From the NCBI RefSeq assembly GCF_000276665.1, contig NW_004955476.1, positions 11,805,361-11,869,360 of the forward strand: a stretch of 64,000 nt of DNA, read 5' to 3'. The stretch is from Chinchilla lanigera. Lineage: Eukaryota > Chordata > Mammalia > Rodentia > Chinchillidae. The notes under the pieces are model-generated. The model was not told the DNA's origin, made no database searches, and saw only the letters and a list, made by a program, of their open reading frames with translations. Positions 52,622 to 63,142 of this stretch are shown here, one piece after another; the stretch's first letter is position 1, and each line of letters starts with the position of its first letter. Position numbers and translations under genes: made by a program.

Positions 52622-53595
52622 TTTATTTTTATTTTTTTAATGTATGATGTTCTTTATTTACAACTTTATTGGCAAAAAAGAATGGGAAAACATAGGGCAC
52701 TGCAGTTGATCTGGTTGGGTTCATGTTCCATTTCAAATGTCCATCAAATTGTCCAAAGATATAACATACTGAATCTTCATGGGCAATTTCCTTTGTAAAG
52801 TACAGTGCTCACATTCTAGGCAGTATTTAAACCATATAAATACAAAGGAAAGGAAATCATTCTTTGAAAACTGCATCAAAGGAAGGGACTTTTCAGTGTG
52901 AATTTATGTTGTTGATATTAACACATGCCCAAAGAAAACCAAAAGCTGGAAAAGCAGTTACACTTCCTACTTGAGTGGACAGTTACAACAATCACTTTCT
53001 GCATTGACCTTTATATTACAATTTATCATGAACTACAGTGAACTTACTATGAGATGTAGCCAAAGTCAGAAGAGAAGATACAAAGAGAATATTTCTTTTT
53101 TGGAGGAGACCAAGCCCTCCAGAATCAGCATGGGAAATAAACTGTTGATCCTGTTGATTCTAGGTGAAAAAAAAGAATGTAGTCAATTTCAACTCATGCT
53201 GAGCTGACTAAACCTTTTCCTTGACTTGGTGTCGTGTCATTCTTCTAAATCAAGTGTGTTTAATTCTTCTTCTAATTAATCCAGATCTTCCCCAGTAAAA
53301 AGATTTTCATCCACACGAACAGCACCAATGGCTCCGTTTTCCTGTCCATCTACTTCATTGTCCTCTTCCAAGTCACTGTGTTCACCATTTTCAGCCCAGC
53401 CTCCAGAAGCTTTGCTTAGTTTGTTTTCATCTTTACCTGAAGTGTATGTGCTGAATCTTCGAGGCTGACTACAGCAATGCCTGTCTCATTTACATCTCTT
53501 GGGATGTGCAGGCTAAAGTCTATATCATTTATGCTCATGGAATAATCAACCTCATCACAACCCATTCCCTGAGTGTAGAACAATTGGTCTTCTAG
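52622..53595 (-). pseudogene. ZC3H15P: ZC3H15 processed pseudogene (3' part)
   Basis: On minus, the C-terminal coding part of ZC3H15 (DFRP1, a zinc-finger partner of the GTPase DRG1) is readable: [20 protein letters not shown] ... [10 protein letters not shown] ... LEEELNTLDLEE then TGA at 53239-53237. An in-frame TAA at 53278-53276 replaces a Glu codon. The 3' UTR follows to about 52641, with AATAAA-type signals (plus TTTATT at about 52653 and 52667) and an A-tail (T-rich on plus, 52622-52640). It is intronless and 5'-truncated, a LINE-1-mediated retrocopy into ERV-A. Confidence 0.85.
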
Positions 53596-53599
53596 TGGG

Positions 53600-53762
53600 A
53601 AGGTTGATCTAAATTTAAAAGGAATAACTATGGTGCCTAGTGTGATTGATGGTAATTGTCAAGATGAGATACAAGTTTTTTCATGTGCTGTGGATCTCTG
53701 GGTTTTTGAACAGGGAGAAATTGTGGTACAATTGATTTTGTTACCCACAGATAAACCTTGTT
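53600..53762 (+). pseudogene. ERV-A dUTPase/pro remnant
   Basis: Between the two retrocopies a short frame reads like the C-terminal part of the betaretroviral dUTPase that precedes protease ([11 protein letters not shown] ... VQLILLPTDK). The rest of pro has been lost or displaced. Confidence 0.55.
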
Positions 53763-53764
53763 AA

Positions 53765-54900
53765 ATATAGACACTTCATATAGTCTTGTATTTCAATCCT
53801 TGCTACAGTACTACTAGGTTAAAACCAGTGCTCATCAGCAAGGTGAACACAGCAGTCCAGTTAATCTTGGTAGCAGCGTCTTTGGCAGCTCCAGTTTTCA
53901 ATTATGCTGAGAGCATTTATCTTCAGATACTGTAGTGTTTCACAGCTTTTACCACAGCTGCATCAGCTTACAGTTATTACCATTAGGGTAGGAAAACTGT
54001 TCAGGTGATAAAAGACAGATGAAAGCCACCTGTCACCATTAGCAAGGAAGTGATAGACATCAGTGGTGGTGGTGGCGCCAGCAGAAATCTACAGGAGCTT
54101 CCCTGTGTTCGTGTTCAGCTTGCAAAGGGACTTGTCAGAGCAAACTGTGCCATCAGAATTGAGCAGTGTGCATTGAAGAGAAGCTTGATCATGGGCATAT
54201 GCAGAATTTCCAAATGTATTTTCAAATACGAGTAAAACTATCATTTAGAATTTTTAATCTTAGATTTCTTGATTAATTTATAAGAAATTAATTATTCCAA
54301 TTTACTATCAGTCTTTTTATATGTTTTTAAAAAACAGCTCAGCATGGAAACTGAGCAGTTGACATCCCTAAGTAGACTGTACATTGCTCACAAGCCAGTA
54401 ATGAATTTATTGGGATTAAATAGGCATCCTACACATCTCCTACACAGTGTGGCCACAGATGCTTCTTTGATTTTTAAATCTGTACACAGCAGCAGTTTGT
54501 GTGGTTACTATTTGGTCATTTAGAATAATGAGAATAAAGTTAGCTTAGCTGTGGGTGAAGTAAAGACAAGTCATGTAAAACATAGTAAGTTTGAAGATGA
54601 GTAAGATCACCCAAGTAGAAGGTATTGAAATCACCTCCAGGAGTCTTCCAGGCTCTCGAGTGCCTAACAGTCCATGCCTGAAATGGTGAGCTGTGGAAGT
54701 GAGAGGGCACGGCCACTGGCCTGTGCTTATTCCCAGTCCCTGCATGTCAGACCCAGCAGCATTTCCAGCGATACTGGAAGCTGTACATATATGTTCTGTA
54801 AATAATATAACTGTATACTTTTTCAAAAGGTTTTTAAACTTTGGAGAATCTTTTGTTAAGATGTTAAAGAAATAAAATTGCTGGAAAAACAAACAAATAA
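53765..54900 (+). pseudogene. CRLS1P: CRLS1 processed pseudogene (3' part)
   Basis: The C-terminal coding region of cardiolipin synthase 1 is readable in sense: YFNPCY, then [32 protein letters not shown] and GRKTVQVIKD. Stops replace a Trp codon at 53933-53935 and a Tyr codon at 53984-53986, and there is a frame disturbance near YATARL. A long 3' UTR follows with AATAAA at 54871-54876 and an A-rich tail to about 54900. It is intronless and 5'-truncated, so it is a second LINE-1-mediated retrocopy in ERV-A. Confidence 0.88.
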
Positions 54901-54902
54901 TA

Positions 54903-57315
54903 AAACCCAAATTAGTTGAAGAACAATTACAGCTAGGACATTTAGAAAACTCAGTTAGTCTTTGGAATACTCCTGTCTTTGTTATTCCAAAGAAATCAGG
55001 CAAATGGAGGCTATTGCAAGATTTAAGAGCTGTGAATTTTTGCTTACTTTCTATGGGGGTGCTGCAGTCAGGATTGCCAAACCCAGCTGCAGTTTCCAGA
55101 GACTGGCCTCTCACCATAATTGATTTTAAAGACTGCTTTTTTAACATTCTTTTTTTCCCACAGATAGGCCGTATTTTGCCATTTCTGTACCTAGTTTAAA
55201 CTTTAAAGAGCCAATGCAGTGATATCAATGGGCCACATTAACTCAAGGAATGTGAAATAGTCTGACTTTGTGCCAGCTCTCTGTACTGCAGGCCTTACAG
55301 ATAAGCCTATCCTTCTGCATACATAATTTATTATATGGATGATATTTTACTAGCAGCCCCAATTAAAGAACAACTGTATGACCTCTTTGCAGAAGTAAAA
55401 CGAGATTTAATATCCTTTGGTCTCTGCATTGCTCCAGACAAGGTACAATTGTCCAGTCCTTATTGTTACCTGGAAACTCTAGTGACTAATAGAGCAGTGA
55501 GGCCACAAAAGCTACAGATTCGTCTAGATCATTTAAAAACTCTAAACAATTTTCAAAAGTTATTAGGAGACATAAATTGGATAAGGCCAAAATTAGGTAT
55601 TGCTACTTATCAAATAAAACATTTAGACAACATTTTACAGAAAGATCCAGCTATTGATTTCCCTCCCAGTTTATCTACTGAGGCTCAAAAGGAGCTAGCT
55701 TTGGTTGAAAAAAATGTTACAACAGTGTCAAGATTTTAGAGTAAATACAAATTATCCTCTTATCCTTTATATTTTAAATACTCCTCATTCTCCCACAGGT
55801 TGTTTAGGATACTTTTATGATAAATTTATCCTATTGAGTGGCTTTACCTTTCTAATCAGTTACTCAAAACCCTGCAATTGTATTTAGAACAAATTGCCAA
55901 GGTTGTCACTATGAGGAGGTCAAGATCCAAACAACTCTTTGGTATTGATCCTGCTGTAATCATATTGCCTATTGATTTAAATTAATATTTGACTCAGCTA
56001 CAACAAGCTCTATATTGGCAAATAGCATTTACAGATTTTACAGGACAAACTGATAATCACTTTCCCAGTGATCCTATCTTTCAATTTTTCTCAAGCATTC
56101 ATGTACAGTTCCAAAAATTACTAAATTTGAATCCATTTCTGATGCAGTAGTCTATTTTACTGATGGTTCATCAAAGGGCAAGGTCTCCATTTGGAGTAAG
56201 GACTGTTAACAGTTAGTAGAGACCGCAGGACTTTCTGTATAAAGGTCTGAAATTACTGCTATTTTGTCATTCAATAATTTAACTCTAAACCTATTAACAT
56301 AATTAATGATTCAGCCTATGCAGTCTACCTTCCTCAGAGACTCGAGAGCGCCACCCTATGGTCGACTTTAGATTCATCTCTATTTAATTTGTTTCTCAGG
56401 CTACAAAAGGCAATTCATAATTGAATGGCACCCTTTTGTGTTGGTCACATAAGGTCTCATTCTAATTTACCTGGATTTTTAACATATGGGAATCAGCAAG
56501 TTGATTCATTAATTGCTTTTACTACTCCATCTGATGCAGCTAGACAATCTCATTCATACCATCATCAAAATAGTAAGGATTTAAGCAAAGAATTTCAATT
56601 ATCCAGGTCTCAAGTAAGACAGATTGTTATGTACTGTCCTACCTGTCAAAAGGTTCCTAGGCCTGTGCCACATGAGGGCAGTAACCCCAGAGGCTTAAAA
56701 TGTAATGATATTTGACAAATGGATATTGCACACCTTTCCTCTTTTGGCAAACTGCAATATATTCATGTATCTGTTGATACATATTTTCATTTAATTCATG
56801 CAACTTGCCACACAGGAGAAAAAATTGGCCATGTTCAACACTGCTTGTCAGTGTTGCTTCTATGGGTGTTCCACACACCATAAAAACTGACAATGGGCCT
56901 TCATATATTAATAAATCATTACAATCCTTTTTTCCAACTATGGCACATTAAACACATTACAGGAATCCCTTACAACCCTCAAGGACAAGCGATTATAGAA
57001 AGAGCACACCTATCTCTTAAAACCCAATTATAAAAACAAAAAGAAGGAATACAATTATGTCCACAAGCATGGTTAGATTTAGCCATTTTTACTCTAGACT
57101 TTTAAAATCCAGCTTCAGAAAATAAATTGACCCCTGTGGAACTTCATTGGTCAACATCCCACAATGATGCCCAACATAGGGCTCAAGGGCTTTCAAAGGA
57201 CATCAACACAGGGAGATGGGAAGGACTAGTTCAGCTAATAATGTGGGGAAGAGGTTATGCTTGTAATCTAACAGGTGATGGATCCACAAAGTGGCTGCCA
57301 TCCAGGAATGTATGA
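54903..57315 (+). pseudogene. ERV-A pol remnant (RT, RNase H, integrase)
   Basis: RT starts at about 54905 ([20 protein letters not shown]) and carries YMDD at 55332-55343. The thumb/connection region runs to about 56100. RNase H has a TDGSS motif at about 56158. Integrase shows the His-His/Cys-Cys zinc region ending in CPTC (about 56636-56647), then MDIAH, TDNGPSY and the glutamate-containing GQAIIERAH, and a C-terminal WGRGYACNLTGDG segment. Internal stops and shifts divide it into several frames. It is non-functional. Confidence 0.85.
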
Positions 57316-57474
57316 CCTTGGCAAGAGACATGACTGACCCTGGAGACAGCCCCGTATGATGGCTCTGCCAATCTGAGCCTTTCAGAGGATGAGCACATTC
57401 TATGAGGCTTGCCACTAGGGACTTGCCAATCAGACAGGCAATCTACCACCAACCCCTGAAAATCTTTTGATTGC

Positions 57475-57625
57475 TTAATGGCTCCACTGGCAGTGTTCTA
57501 TGTACAAAGCCTGTTTCAGGAGCAGAGTATTGGGCTTATGCTCCTAATCCACCATTACTTAGACCCATTACTTGGGCAGATTCTCCACCTGAGATTTATC
57601 ATGACTGGTCCTAAATTAGATAAAA
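57475..57625 (+). pseudogene. ERV-A env-like N-terminal remnant
   Basis: Just after integrase, one frame reads AYAPNPPLLRPITWADSPPE, resembling a short conserved patch near the start of betaretroviral surface envelope. No signal peptide, fusion region or transmembrane region is left. Confidence 0.4.
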
Positions 57626-57639
57626 GGTTTTTATTTTTT

Positions 57640-59380
57640 TTCCAAATTCTTCTTATAAGAGATCTCTGCTAATTGATCTATTTTTAAAAAACAGTTCTGA
57701 CTAGTCTTTTAATATTTGATAACTTAAAAAATTATAAGAATTAGTATAATTTAATTTGGCCAAAAATATTTTTGACTGCACTCTGATTTTATGAGCAAAT
57801 TGGCTTGTATCTGTGTGTCTTTGTTCATCTCTCTGTCCAATCTGTAAACAACTCTTTTATTTGAACTCAACAAATTTTTCTTTTTGTTGTTGTTTTTTTT
57901 TTTGTTTTTCTCCGGTACTGGGAACCAAACTCACGACCTTGCGCTTGCCAGGCAGGCGCTTTTGCCGCTGAGCTAAATCCCCAGCCCCTCAACAAATTTT
58001 TCTTCTTTTTGTGTTTTTGGATTTTTGAAGCATTTGTATATAATTAAATTTGGCTTATAGATAAATATCTAAAATTAAGGATATGCTTCCACCAAGGTTG
58101 CCAGCTGGTCAAAATGATGTCAAAATTGGTTTTGTAAATGTCATGTGTATTGTTCTTTATGTTTTATGGCATGAGAGTGTTTCATTGTTCAAGTTTAATG
58201 TGTTAAGTATTGAGACTACATTTTCATGCGTTATCAAAAATTTATTAAGAAAAGTAAACAAGAATCCCTTAGGGTAGATGAAACTATTGGACAGGACTAC
58301 AATCGATGAATAAAGAAGCAGCCTCCTGGAACCATTCTTCCAGTCTTTGTTCATTAATGGAAAACCCCAATAATCTCTATAGCCTTATGGGAGACACCCC
58401 AATAGATTTTGTTCAAAATATAGTATTGTGATATATTTATATTGGTCATCATCATAAAGCTAAGTTTTCAAAAAATAAAACAGTAAGGTTTTCTGATTAA
58501 AAGATGTTCTTGGTACAAAACTAAATCAAGAAACAAAATAATAACAATTTGTTATTGCTAATTTCATGGTGTATTAAATGTATTCATGCCTTCCTAATGT
58601 ACAGTATTCTGAAATGTAAAACTGGGATTGTTTATAGTGATAGACATCTGCCTTTCTCTTGTGCCCCAGATATTTGTAATAAGAGGTTCATGTCAAGACA
58701 ACATAAGGTCATCAGTTAAATGGTAATTTTTAGCAAAAACCTATATGATGTGTATGCTATGTATGTGCCATTACCTTTAGAGTTGCTTAGATATTGAACA
58801 GCCCAGACAATGTTACAAACTTCTTCAACAACATCCTATTAAAGGACAACACATTAGGTAAAAGCTTCTTATGTAGTAGCTAGGGATACTTGACTAAAAA
58901 GGTTACTCTCTTCAAAGATGGAGATTTAAATGTATTTCAAAATGATTTCAAATTTTCTCTGTAAAACTGTGACTGTTGTCTGTTAATGTTTTATAGGGAT
59001 TCAACTACTAGAACATCCTTGGCTGGTAAAAAAAATAACAGTTCTCTGGTGATACTTTATATTTCAAGGTGGTTCTACTACAATGTAATGTCATTAACCT
59101 TCTTTTTGGATATTCAACAACTGAGGTTTGGAGACCAAAAATCAGAAAGATAGATGGGCTAAGCAGATAACCAATATTTTGGCCCTAGCCTTCTGAAGTC
59201 AATGAGGACCCAGGACATAAGAGACCTTTGTTTCAACACCCTATAATTTGGTTGAGTTCCTGATCTTCTGATCAAGGAGATTGTGGGAGCACAGAGGAAA
59301 GGGATTCTACAGTGTATAGTGTGCCTAAGGAGAGTCACCAGGAGGGAAAAATCTCCCACACTTTCAGAGCAAGTACTATA
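57640..59380 (+). repeat. ERV-A 3' segment, paralogous to 62340-63960
   Basis: Non-coding sequence shares many blocks in the same order with ERV-B: AAGAGATCTCTGCTA, ATGGTGTATTAAATG-type, AAAGGACAACA.ATTAGGTAAAA, AACAACTGA.GTTTGGAGAC, AGCCAATATTTTGG-type and AGTGTGCCTA.G.AGAGTCACCA. It probably represents the decayed env/3' region of the same ERV group. Confidence 0.75.
57883..57987 (-). mobile_element. Young ID-type SINE in the ERV-A 3' segment
   Basis: The minus strand reads GGGCTGGGGATTTAGCTCAG ... GTGAGTTTGGTTCCCAG. It is flanked by CTCAACAAATTTTTCTT (57866-57882 and 57988-58004). The paralogous ERV-B segment (about 62570) lacks it, confirming a later insertion. Confidence 0.93.
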
Positions 59381-59490
59381 TATTATTTGAGTGAGACCAG
59401 CACTTAGACTGAAGCATCACCCCTTTGTGTCTTACTGCATGACTCACTCTCAGCCTATACAGGTTTTTTCCAGTTGGATTTTTGGTTTGA

Positions 59491-59813
59491 TGTTGGGAGT
59501 GGGTGAAGCTGAAAATTGGTCATATGTGTGAGGGCAAGGCAAGGCCCCAGTGCCTAAAGCAGTCAAGCTATCTCAGTCTTGAGAAAAGCATCCTCCTTGA
59601 ACAGTTTCAGTCATTAGTTGCTAGGCAACCTTGTGCCTCCTGATACTAACTTTGCAAGAGTATAAATAAGTGCCCCTACTGCTGTTGTTCAGTCCTCTTG
59701 CCCATCTGGTAAAGAGGCCTCCACCTGACCCCAGCTTTTGTCTCTTGTCTTTATTTTCTAAATCCCCTCAGTGTTTTTCCCAGGGACTACTGAGAGACCA
59801 CCGAGTCCCAACA
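59491..59813 (+). mobile_element. LTR of ERV-B
   Basis: 323 bp, TGTTGGGAGTGGGTGAAGCT ... GAGTCCCAACA, with a GTATAAATAAG TATA-like element at about 59660. It is clearly homologous to the solo LTR at 50196-50524. Confidence 0.85.
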
Positions 59814-59815
59814 TG

Positions 59816-59833
59816 TGGCACCTGACCAGGGAA
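59816..59833 (+). other. Degenerate primer-binding site of ERV-B
   Basis: TGGCACCTGACCAGGGAA begins two bases after the LTR. It matches the lysine-tRNA3-type site at about 14 of 18 positions. Its place identifies the 59491 LTR as a 5' LTR. Confidence 0.65.
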
Positions 59834-61139
59834 CCCCAATAGTGAGAATTGGTAGGCAGGAGGATGCTCCCCAAAATTTTTGATGCAACAGGGTGGGGAA
59901 GCAGATTGGTTGGTCAATAGTCAGCACAGGAGTGTTATATTGACATCTCAGTTGTGAAGAGTGGGGCATGGAGGTCTATTGACCTTAAAAAATAAATATA
60001 CAAAAAATAAATAAATAAAAAATAAGACTCAAAGAAGCAAAAAGGAGAAGGGTATGTTGAATTACTAGTAGTTAAAAATGGAGCAGAGTCTCAAGAACCA
60101 CAGATGTTTATAGATATATATAGATGTATATAAAAATGTTTGTTGTTTTCTTGGTTCTTGTATTCACCTTACTTTTTAAGATAACCACAGAGGATTTGGC
60201 TCAGAACTGTACTTTAAAATCAAGTCCCACACTCCAGTGGGACAAGCAAAGTGGAGCAATGAGGGCACAGATAGAGCTTGAACCTTCTAGCTTTGGTCAA
60301 CCAGATGAAGAAGGAAAAAATTCTTTTTAATTGTGCTCAGCTATTTTCTAGTGGTGTGGAGCCACTGCTGGGGGGAGGGGTGCAAACCAGGTTTAGGGAA
60401 GGCCCCGTGCTCTGGCCCTAGGCAGACCCAGCTGAGATTTCCCAGCTACCTGCACATCTGCATGCCCAATCCAGCCACGGCAGTTAGTGCATGCCACCAA
60501 CTACTGGCATGTGCAACCAGCACTGAATGGGCAGAACATGAATGTGGCATGCCCTGGCTCTCCCCACTGCCACTGGCACTGGCATGTGTGCTATTGGCAC
60601 TGAAAATTCATTCAGCTCAAAATAGTGCCTGTGCTTAAAATCTGGACAGAAACGAGATATCCAGTGGTCAGAGCAAAAGCAACAGCCTGCGTGCACAGTG
60701 GCTGCATGCATCCCTTTCCCCCTCGTCCCAGTGAGCAGGCGGCCATGGCCGTGGCTACAGAGGTGATAGCTGCTAGCAGCTCACCTAGCCCTGAGGCAAT
60801 GGAATGAAAGCAGCAACCAGAGGCAGAGCCCTAATACAAAGAAGTCTGCAGGTTTTGCCTGGTGTCATTGATTGGAACTATATAGGGAAAATCAATTACT
60901 TAAAACATTGCTTAAATTACCCCAACTCTCTCTCTCTCTCTCTTTTTTTTTTTTTTTTTTGGTACCGGGGATCGAACCCAGGACCTTGCACTTGCCAGGC
61001 AGGCACTTGTATCCCAGACTCTTGTAGTGCTCAATTGGTCAATTCTCTTGACAAAATTTTAAAAATTATAAATAATAAGAAAAGGGATCCAAGGATCTGG
61101 GTCTTTTGACAACTTTTGGGTTCAAAGACAAAATTGATA
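59834..61139. other. ERV-B leader and gag-like stretch
   Basis: Contains an (AATA)n-type run (about 59990-60025) and a frame of about 100 codons (60333-60638) rich in Pro, Cys and Ala with no motif I can assign. A pyrimidine run and SINE lie at 60924-61010. It is probably decayed gag; no intact gene. Confidence 0.4.
60924..61010 (-). mobile_element. (CT)n run and ID-type SINE fragment, antisense
   Basis: A (CT)n and T-run are followed by GGTACCGGGGATCGAACCCA ... TTGCACTTGCCAGGCAGGCA. This is an ID-like SINE with its 5' end replaced by other sequence. Confidence 0.7.
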
Positions 61140-62330
61140 AAAGAAAAAACATTTTAAAGGACTTTTAGACACAAGTGCATATGGCCTCCAGGTGTGGCAG
61201 CTACAGGCCCACAGTAACAAAGGTGCTAGATTGCTGACCTGGAGCGATGCAAACTTCATTCAGCAGGGAATAAAGCCTTACAGGGAATAGAGTGGATTTT
61301 AAAACAAACCTTAAGTTTTCCCCTTAACATGATTAATTGAAAAGGTTGCTTCCATCCTCCAGATAAAAACATTTTGTCTTTAGTTAGCACATCAGATTTC
61401 CTAAGATTTACAATAATGGGGATACTTAAGAAAACATTACTTAAAGGTCTCATGATTCCTAGTGAGGTTGATTGCCTGTTTTAAAGTCCTAAAGTTATTT
61501 GATATAGAAAAAGCCTTGATGTTTTACAAACAGGTATAAAGGTTTGGAGTACAATCTAAAAGCAGTGGCATTTAAATAGTCACTTGATTCTGACATTCCA
61601 TTTAAAACATGGCAGGCCTAGTAGTGGCCTCCAAAGGGGTACAAACTATGATAACTTCTTCATATTTGACTTACCTTATCCTACAAAGACAAATTACCCC
61701 ATACTGTTCAGATCAATTTAAAATGATTTTCAGGATTTATTTGGTAATATTAATTGGCTCTGCCCAGCTTTTGGGCTAATTTCTCTGGTGTTATTAATTG
61801 CCCTTAGCCTTCAGACAAGTTAATTCAATTTTCTTCTGTTTTTGCAGATGGGTGATAATGGGTTAAGGGAGGCTATGTGATGGCTTCCTTTTCTAGAATA
61901 TAGGATACAGGTTTCTCACTATATGATCAAAATTCAATTACAAAAACAAAAGGGGGGATCTTTCCCTAAAAAATTCACACCTCATAATAGACTTCACTTG
62001 GCAATATATACTATAAACCTTTAAAATTCTACAAAAGGTGGAAGTACAGCAGCAGAAAGACAATTCAATCAGGTAAAGCAAAGAAAAGTTAATTTGGGCT
62101 CAAGGATATGTTTGTGTTTTGCTAGAGCATGCTGTCCCACTGTATCATGAAGCCAGATCTGGAGAAGTTGACAACAAAGAGGCTAGATTTGACCTGGGGC
62201 CTATTGAAGAAACTGACAAAATGGAAATCTAAGGTCTAAATAGGTGATAGAGTATATATTGATAATTGAGCTGAAAGTTACCAATATTTTTAAGACACAA
62301 TAAAATACAAAATATGCATATTCATTATAG
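61140..62330 (+). pseudogene. ERV-B pro/pol remnants
   Basis: Patches align in order with a betaretroviral pol: GLLDTS (protease active-site region with Ser in place of Gly), SAQLLG in an RT-thumb-like context corresponding to the ERV-A KLLGDINW region, and QLQKQKGG matching the ERV-A QTQL/KQK integrase stretch. RT core, YMDD and RNase H are deleted. Many stops. Confidence 0.6.
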
Positions 62331-62779
62331 ATAAAAGATTCTATTCCTTCCAAAATTTTCCTAAGAGATCTCTGCTAGTTGACAACAAAATGTGACTAGT
62401 CTATTTGTAATTATAAATTTCTAAAATTGTAATAGAGTTACTATAATTCAATTTGGTCAAAAACATGTTAGAGTGCATTCTGATTTTGTAGAGATGTTTG
62501 TTTGTTCAGTGTGCTTGTTATTTGCCTATTTGTCATTTCATAAACAGCTGTTCCTCTTTTTATTTGAGCTCAATATTTTTTTTTCTTTTTTAATCATTTG
62601 TTCATAATACAAGTTGGGTTATAGACTTAAAAACATGCTTTCACCTGAGTCACTAGCTGGTCTAAGTGATATCAAAATTGGATTGCTCACAGGTCATCCA
62701 AAAATTTAAGATAATTAACTAAAATTCCTTAGAGTGGGAAGAGATTATTAGACGGTACTCCAATTGTGGAATAGACCAA

Positions 62780-62839
62780 TTAGGGTTAGGGGTTAGGGTT
62801 GGGGTTAGGGTTAGGGTTAGGGTTAAGTTTAGGGTTAGG
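62780..62839 (+). repeat. Interstitial telomeric sequence (TTAGGG)n
   Basis: About nine to ten TTAGGG units with some variants (TTAGGGG, TTGGGG, TTAAGTTTAGGG) in 60 bases. The paralogous place in ERV-A (about 58306-58345) has ordinary sequence, so the repeat was added after the copies diverged or replaced local sequence. Confidence 0.9.
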
Positions 62840-62982
62840 CCAACCTTTGTTCATTAATATGGAGCCCCCAATAGCTCCATAATCTCGTGGGAGATACCAC
62901 CGCCTCATAATTTGGTTGTTGTTGAAAGATAAATATTTTCAGCAAAAATTAGAATAAGGTTTTCTCATAAAAGATGCTCTTA

Positions 62983-63142
62983 GCTGGGTGTGGTGGCACA
63001 TGCGTGTAATCCCAGCGCTTGAGAGTTTGAGGCAGGAGGACCATTGCAAGTTTGAGACCAGTCTGGGCTACAAAGTGAGCTCAAGGCCAGCCTGAACTGC
63101 ACAGTGAGACCCTGACTCAAAAAGACAGAAAAAGAAAAAAGA
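62983..63142 (+). mobile_element. B1-type SINE with target duplication, in ERV-B
   Basis: GCTGGGTGTGGTGGCACATG ... GAGGCAGGAGGACCATTGC ... AAGGCCAGCCTGAACTGC, A-rich tail. It is flanked by a perfect AAAAGATGCTCTTA repeat (62969-62982 and 63143-63156). Confidence 0.9.

Larger units (their letters stand above)
51496..59490 (+). mobile_element. ERV-A: decayed betaretrovirus-like provirus with nested gene retrocopies
   Basis: The order fits a class II ERV: LTR-like region, lysine-tRNA primer site, gag start, dUTPase remnant, RT with YMDD, RNase H, integrase, then a short env-like remnant. All frames carry stops or frameshifts. Most of gag and nearly all of env are missing, so it is a dead fossil. 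Two processed pseudogenes (ZC3H15 antisense, CRLS1 sense) and a young ID SINE are inserted. No 3' copy of its own LTR was found; the next LTR (59491) belongs to another family. Confidence 0.82.

Noticed and set aside
54545..55147. 200-codon minus-strand frame
   Set aside because: Antisense to the CRLS1 retrocopy 3' UTR and the ERV-A RT region. No recognisable motif and no promoter or splice context.
59491..59813. Reading this LTR as the 3' LTR of ERV-A
   Set aside because: A primer-binding-site-like sequence follows it, as for a 5' LTR, and it does not match the ERV-A 5' LTR. A shared LTR between tandem proviruses remains possible but unproven.
62780..62839. True chromosome end
   Set aside because: The array is short, has variant units and is followed by more than 1 kb of proviral sequence homologous to ERV-A.
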